A stretch of DNA of 64,000 nucleotides from Pantoea brenneri. GTDB taxonomy: Bacteria > Pseudomonadota > Gammaproteobacteria > Enterobacterales > Enterobacteriaceae. This document shows, piece after piece, positions 59,428-64,000 of the stretch (the first letter of the stretch is position 1; the number at the start of each line of letters is the position of its first letter). The notes below the pieces were generated by a model. It was given only the letters and a program-made list of their open reading frames with translations. It had not been told where the DNA came from and ran no database searches. Location: the NCBI GenBank assembly GCA_002095305.1, contig MIEI01000019.1:1-64000 (forward strand), in the 5' to 3' direction. Made by a program: the position numbers and the translations under genes.

Positions 59428-60837
59428 CTATCCTGATTTGGCGATCATCCGGCGGTAGTTATTCAGCCATTTGCCGCTGTTGAGTCGCCACCAGAAAAAG
59501 ACGCCGCGTACCGTCCAGTCGAGAAACATCCCCAGCCAGACGCCGATGACGCCCATTCCCAGCTCAATGCCGAGCAGATAACCGGCCACCACGCGCGCGC
59601 CCCACATGCTGAACATCGAAACGTACATGGTGTAGCGTGCATCGCGCGCGCCCTTCAGACCGGCAGGCAGCACCCACGAGGCGGCCCACAGCGGCATAAA
59701 CAGCGCGTTAAGCCAGATCAGCTGTTTCGTGACGTTAATCACTTCCGGATCGCTGGTGTAAAAGCGCGCCAGCAAACCGGCCAGCGGCACCGTCAGCAAC
59801 GCCATCGCGGTCAGACAAATCGTCGCCAGCCAGAACACGTGCCGCACCTGCCGCTCCGCCTGAAACACCTGATTCTTACCCAGTCGGGTGCCGGTAATGA
59901 TGGTCGACGACGAACCGAGCGCATTGCCCGGCAGGTTAATCAGTGAGGCGATGGAAAAGGCGATGAAGTTACCGGCGATCTCACTGGTACCCATTCCGGC
60001 GACGAACACCTGGGTCAGCAATTTCCCGCCGTTGAACAGCACCGACTCGATACTGGCAGGCACGCCGATGCCCAGTACCTCCATCAGAATGCTGCTGTTC
60101 CAGCGCCGGAAATAGCTCGACAGGGTAATCTTCAGCGAGGCGTTGAAGCCAATCATCAGCACGTAGATCACCGCAATCGCCCCGATATAGCGGGTGATGG
60201 TCAGCCCCAGTCCGGCCCCGATAAAGCCTAAGCCATCCCAGGAGAAGCAGCCGTAAATCAACACGCTACTGATGATGATGTTGAGGATGTTCATCCCGCC
60301 GTTAATCAGCATCGGAATTTTGGTATTGCCTGCACCCCGCAGCGCGCCGCTGCCGATCAGGGTAATGGCCGCCGCCGGATAGCTCCAGGCCGAGGTCTGC
60401 AGATAGCTCAGCGCCAGCTCTTTCACTTTGGGATCGGCGGCACCGGCTATCGCATCGATGATCAGATGCCCCCAGAACTCGATAGCGATGACCAGCACAA
60501 ACGACAGCACCGTCATCATCCCCAGCGACTGTCGCGTGGCGGCACGGGCGCGTTTGCCGTTGCGTTTTGCCAGGCTGAACGCCACCACCACCGTGGTGCC
60601 GAGGTCGATGGCGGCAAAAAAGGAGATGATCACCATATTGAAGCTGTCTGCCAGGCCTACGCCCGCCATCGCCTCTTTCCCCAGCCAACTGACCAGGAAG
60701 GTGCTCAACACGCCCATCAGTAACACACAGGCGTTCTCGAAAAAGATAGGCACTGCTAATGGCGATATCTCACGCCAGTAGAGCGTGCGGTAAGCGCGAC
60801 GTTTCGGATACCACGCCGTGCGCTTGATCGCCTGCAT
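59428..60837 (-). CDS. yeeO: MATE-family efflux transporter (YeeO/EmmdR-like)
   Basis: Inner-membrane antiporter with 12 expected spans in two MatE halves, 469 residues from the ATG at 60837. The segment PLAVPIFFENACVLLMGVLS followed by WLGKEAMAGVGLADSFN is nearly identical to E. coli YeeO as I recall it, which exports FMN/FAD and peptides. Related EmmdR exports fluoroquinolones. ALRGAGNTKIPMLINGG is conserved. The start is uncertain: ATG 60837 has no ribosome site, and an in-frame TTG lies at 60861. It stands alone downstream of livF on the same strand. Confidence 0.87.
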   Translation of the reverse strand: MQAIKRTAWYPKRRAYRTLYWREISPLAVPIFFENACVLLMGVLSTFLVSWLGKEAMAGVGLADSFNMVIISFFAAIDLGTTVVVAFSLAKRNGKRARAATRQSLGMMTVLSFVLVIAIEFWGHLIIDAIAGAADPKVKELALSYLQTSAWSYPAAAITLIGSGALRGAGNTKIPMLINGGMNILNIIISSVLIYGCFSWDGLGFIGAGLGLTITRYIGAIAVIYVLMIGFNASLKITLSSYFRRWNSSILMEVLGIGVPASIESVLFNGGKLLTQVFVAGMGTSEIAGNFIAFSIASLINLPGNALGSSSTIITGTRLGKNQVFQAERQVRHVFWLATICLTAMALLTVPLAGLLARFYTSDPEVINVTKQLIWLNALFMPLWAASWVLPAGLKGARDARYTMYVSMFSMWGARVVAGYLLGIELGMGVIGVWLGMFLDWTVRGVFFWWRLNSGKWLNNYRRMIAKSG

Positions 60838-60955
60838 CACTGCTACGCCGGGATTTTGCAAAGGATTACCAAATCAGAAGAGTCGGGACAGGAGATCTAA
60901 TGATGATAGTGGGCAGAGAAATATGCAAAGTCTTTCCTGCCCAAATTAATCATCG

Positions 60956-61705
60956 TTACAAACTTTTTATTCCGCCGACGGCAGGCGCTGCTGCGCCGCC
61001 CAGATAAGCACTACGAACCTCTTCATTGTTCAGCAGTTCTGCCCCGCTGCCGCTTAAGCGAATTTCGCCATTCACCATCACATAACCGCGATTGGCCAGC
61101 TTCAGCGCATGGCGCGCATTCTGCTCCACCAGAAACAGCGTCATCCCCTGCGCCGTCAGCTCGCGCAGAATAGTGAAGATTTGCTTAACCACAATCGGCG
61201 CCAGGCCGAGGCTGGGTTCGTCCAGCAGCAGCAGCGCTGGCCGGCTCATCAGCGCGCGGGCAATCGCCAGCATCTGCTGCTCACCGCCGGAGAGCGTCAT
61301 CGCACGCTGCCGACGCCGCTCCAGCAGGCGCGGAAACAGGCTGTACATCCGCGCCAGATCCTCTTTCTGATAACGATTGCCGATGGCAATGGTGCCCATC
61401 TGCAAATTCTCCTCCACGGTCATGTCGGCGAAGATACGGCGTCCCTCCGGTGCCTGAGCGATGCCACTGGCTGCAATAAAATGGGTCGACTTCTGGCTGA
61501 TCGGCTGACCGCGAAAATAGATTTCCCCGCTGGCGATGCGCGGCTGACCAAAAATCGACATCAGCAGGCTCGATTTACCCGCGCCGTTGGCCCCAATCAG
61601 CGCCACTGTCTCACCCGCATTGACCGTCAGCGAGACGCTTTTCAGCGCCTGTAACGGGCCATAAAACAGATCGACTGCCTCGAACTGCAACAGCGGCTCA
61701 GCCAT
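60956..61705 (-). CDS. livF: Branched-chain amino acid ABC transporter ATPase LivF
   Basis: One of two ATPases of the high-affinity leucine/isoleucine/valine importer. Walker A is LIGANGAGKSSLLMSIFG, followed by APEGRRIFADMTVEENLQMG, signature LSGGEQQMLAIARALMS and DEPSLGLAPIVVKQIF. The ATG at 61705 follows GAGGAG and overlaps the livG stop, giving 249 residues. In-frame codons up to 61747 lie inside livG and are rejected. The order livH-M-G-F is as in E. coli, but no binding protein gene is in this window. Confidence 0.93.
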   Translation of the reverse strand: MAEPLLQFEAVDLFYGPLQALKSVSLTVNAGETVALIGANGAGKSSLLMSIFGQPRIASGEIYFRGQPISQKSTHFIAASGIAQAPEGRRIFADMTVEENLQMGTIAIGNRYQKEDLARMYSLFPRLLERRRQRAMTLSGGEQQMLAIARALMSRPALLLLDEPSLGLAPIVVKQIFTILRELTAQGMTLFLVEQNARHALKLANRGYVMVNGEIRLSGSGAELLNNEEVRSAYLGGAAAPAVGGIKSL

Positions 61706-62579
61706 GGTTTTGCTCCTCCTCGTCATCGCTGCCGAGATACGCAGCAATCACCCGTGGATCGTGGCGAATTTGCTGCGGCGTGCCCTCGGCAATAACTTCG
61801 CCGTGGTCCAGCACCACAATGTGATCGGAGATACTCATCACCATCGGCAAATCGTGCTCAATCAGCAGTACGCTGATGCGGTGATCGGCGCGCAGACGAT
61901 GCAGAATGGCACTGAGCGCCTCGGTTTCCACCGGATTCAGCCCGGCTGCGGGCTCATCCAGACAGATCAATTCCGGCTGGGTACACATGGCTCGCGCAAT
62001 TTCCAGTCGCCGCTGCTGGCCGTAAGAGAGCGTCCCGGCCAGCCGGTTGGCGCTGGTTGCCAGGTCCACCGTTTCCAGCCAGTAGAAAGCGCGATCGAGC
62101 GCGCGGTTTTCCGCTGCCCGGTAGCTGCGGGTATTGAACACCCCCGCCAGCAGGTTACGGTTCACCAGCATGTGCTGCGCCACCAGCAGGTTCTCAATCA
62201 CCGACATCTCACGAAACAGCCGGATATTCTGGAAGGTGCGCGCCAGTCCGGCACGGTTAACCAGATGCGCACCGCCAAACATTTTGTACCAGAGGCGGGA
62301 CCCGAGCTGAGCCGGATTAAGCCAGTCAGCGGCGTGAATTTTTTCACCCAGCACCTGAATCACATCGGTCGACCGCTGGTTGGCGTTGAGCTGTATTCGC
62401 CCCCCGCTGGCGCGATAAAAGCCGGTCAGACAGTTAAACACGGTAGTTTTACCGGCACCGTTCGGCCCGATTAAGGCGGTGACCGATCCGCGTTCAACCT
62501 TAAGGCTGACCTCGTTTAGCGCCCGGATACCGCCGAAGCGCATCATCAGCTTTTCGACCTGCAAAATGGCATCACTCAT
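61698..62579 (-). CDS. livG: Branched-chain amino acid ABC transporter ATPase LivG
   Basis: Second ATPase of the Liv importer, 293 residues from the ATG at 62579. Walker [21 protein letters not shown], signature [28 protein letters not shown] and the switch histidine in [15 protein letters not shown] are all present. The insertion around residues 60-110 is a little longer than the minimal ATPase, as in E. coli LivG. ATG overlaps the livM stop in ATGAGTGA, so translation is coupled. Confidence 0.93.
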   Translation of the reverse strand: MSDAILQVEKLMMRFGGIRALNEVSLKVERGSVTALIGPNGAGKTTVFNCLTGFYRASGGRIQLNANQRSTDVIQVLGEKIHAADWLNPAQLGSRLWYKMFGGAHLVNRAGLARTFQNIRLFREMSVIENLLVAQHMLVNRNLLAGVFNTRSYRAAENRALDRAFYWLETVDLATSANRLAGTLSYGQQRRLEIARAMCTQPELICLDEPAAGLNPVETEALSAILHRLRADHRISVLLIEHDLPMVMSISDHIVVLDHGEVIAEGTPQQIRHDPRVIAAYLGSDDEEEQNHG

Positions 62580-63854
62580 GGCGGGCTCCCTGACGCAGCG
62601 GGACACCGACCCGGCTGGTGCGCACCAGTCCACGCGGTCGCCAGATCATCATCAGCACCATCAGCATGCCAAACAGCAGCACGCGATATTCGGCAAAACT
62701 GCGCAGCAGTTCCGGTGCCACGGTCAGCACAAAGGCCGCCAGTACCACGCCCAGCGTCGATCCCATGCCACCCAGCACCACAATCGCCAGGATCAGCGCG
62801 GACTCAAAGAAGGTGAACGAAGTAGGATTGACGAATCCCTGATAGCTGGCGAAGAAGACGCCGGCGATACCGGCCGTCGATGCCCCCAGCATAAAGGCCG
62901 ACAGCTTGACCAGCACGTGATTCAGCCCCATCGCCCGACAGGCGATCTCATCTTCACGTAACGCTTCCCAGGCCCGGCCGATCGGCATACGCGTCAGGCG
63001 ATGCTTGATATACAGCACCAGCAGCACCACCAATACCAGCACCGTGTAGATGAAGATAAACTTCATGTTGGGGTTATAGCTAAGGTGGAAAAACTCGTGG
63101 AACGGCACGCCGCCTTCGCGCGCACGGCGGCCAAACTCCAGCCCGAGAAAGGTCGTGCCGGCACCGATACGCCATTCGGTCCACCGGTAAACGACAGCCA
63201 GTTATTCAGCACCAGCCGGATAATCTCGCCAAAGCCAAGCGTCACAATGGCCAGGTAGTCGCCGTGCATTCGCAGTACCGGAAATCCCAGCAGCGCCCCG
63301 GCACAGGCCGCCATCAGCGCCGCAATCGGCAGCATGCTCCAGAATCCCAGTCCAAGATATTGATAGCCTAACGCCAGGCCATAAGCACCGATGGCATAAA
63401 ACGCCACGTAACCCAGGTCCAGCAATCCGGCCAGTCCGACCACGATGTTCAGCCCGAGGCCGAGTAGCACATAAATCAGCCCGAGTATGGCCACCGTCAG
63501 CAGATATTTGGTTGAAAACAGCGGGAACAGACAGGCGGCGATCAGCAGCAGCGGGAGGATCCAGCGCAGCCGGGAGCGATAACCGGGTTCACGCACGTAC
63601 ACCCCGCCACCTTCGCCGTCAAACTTGCGCAGCAGTGCTTTACCACTGCGGGTTTGCAGAAACAGGCTGAACAGCAGGCGACCCGCCATCACAATGCCCA
63701 CCAGCACCGCCACCCGCAGCGGTTGTATGCGGAACTGGTAGCCCTCCAGCACAATGCCAACGATCGGGCCAAATACCACCAGTGCGATTAACCCGGCCAG
63801 CACCGTTTCCCGCAGCGCCTCGGCCACATTCACTCCCTGATTGGTTTGATTCAT
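62572..63854 (-). CDS. livM: Branched-chain amino acid ABC transporter permease LivM (frameshift)
   Basis: Membrane subunit of the Liv importer. The long N-terminal part (LKNxxL-type start [40 protein letters not shown]) and the LivM signature [20 protein letters not shown] read from 63854. After FTGGPNGVS the frame is lost. Adding one base at the CC at 63164-63165 (minus-strand GG) restores [20 protein letters not shown] and joins the C-terminal half ([26 protein letters not shown]). The repaired length is 427 residues (E. coli about 425). Confidence 0.9.
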
Positions 63855-63864
63855 CTCAGCGTCC

Positions 63865-64000
63865 TCACACTTTTGCCACCAGCGGGCGACCCAGTAATCC
63901 CTGCGGGCGGAAGATTAAGATCACCACCAGTAACGCGAAGGAGAACACATCTTTGTAATCGGAATTCACCAGCCCGGCGAACTGCGCCTCCGCCACGCCG
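63865..64000 (-). CDS. livH: Branched-chain amino acid ABC transporter permease LivH (C-terminal end only)
   Basis: The last 44 codons of a gene whose 5-prime part lies beyond the window. The translated tail GLVNSDYKDVFSFALLVVIL, then IFRPQGLLGRPLVAKV and stop, matches the LivH C-terminus. It ends ten bases before the livM start, consistent with livHMGF. Confidence 0.85.
   Translation of the reverse strand, partial: GVAEAQFAGLVNSDYKDVFSFALLVVILIFRPQGLLGRPLVAKV

Noticed and set aside
62479-62961. Plus-strand open frame of 160 codons
   Set aside because: Antisense to livG and livM. No independent support.

Overview
The window looks like a chromosomal segment of an enterobacterium. The block hemA-prfA-prmC-sirB2-sirB1-kdsA next to chaA/chaB/chaC, followed by lolB-ispE-prs, ychH, pth and ychF, is the classic Enterobacterales arrangement, and the proteins align closely with remembered E. 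coli sequences. The accessory content (assimilatory nas operon, a reduced type VI secretion-like module, a polyol ABC cluster, a YjfB-family protein) suggests Erwiniaceae, most likely Pantoea or Erwinia. That genus call is inference.

Layout. 1-2.4 kb: yddG, cho, spy. 2.7-8.8 kb: astCADBE arginine catabolic operon on the minus strand, with a sigma-54 promoter at 8911-8926. 8.8-9.7 kb: a long AT-rich intergenic region. 9.7-12.3 kb: a general porin facing a YchO-type inverse autotransporter. 12.5-19.6 kb: a sugar/polyol ABC transporter with two short-chain dehydrogenases and a DUF2291 lipoprotein, divergent from a DeoR-type regulator. 19.8-31.8 kb: the assimilatory nitrate operon nasR / nasF-E-D / fused NasC-NirB-NirD / nasA / cobA. 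It has a consensus sigma-54 promoter, an NtrC-like site and a two-hairpin antitermination leader. 32.2-41.3 kb: an unusual module of SH3-like lipoprotein, TssL, truncated TssM, TagF, FHA protein, PP2C phosphatase, an unknown secreted protein and a Ser/Thr kinase. No sheath, tube, baseplate, ClpV, Hcp or VgrG genes accompany it. 41.4-55.8 kb: the conserved core block, with a GGDEF protein between prs and ychH. 55.9-58.1 kb: a small accessory stretch with an unknown gene, about 0.7 kb without a convincing gene, and a YjfB-family gene behind a sigma-28-type promoter. 58.1-64 kb: a beta-propeller lactonase, a YeeO-like MATE transporter and livHMGF (livH cut by the window edge).

How the genes work together. 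Two nitrogen-scavenging systems, ast (arginine to glutamate) and nas (nitrate to ammonium), both carry sigma-54 promoters read directly from the sequence. The nas operon adds nitrate-responsive NasR antitermination, and cobA at its end supplies siroheme for the nitrite reductase. The 32-41 kb module pairs a kinase, a phosphatase and an FHA phosphopeptide reader with a DotU/IcmF membrane pair. It looks like a phospho-regulated envelope complex cut away from a secretion machine.

Quality note. Six genes (astD, the sugar ATPase, tssL, ppkA, pth and livM) are each broken by exactly one missing base, and each break sits in a short G or C run. Because pth is essential, sequencing or assembly undercalls are more likely than true pseudogenes. 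I annotate each as one gene with a frameshift.
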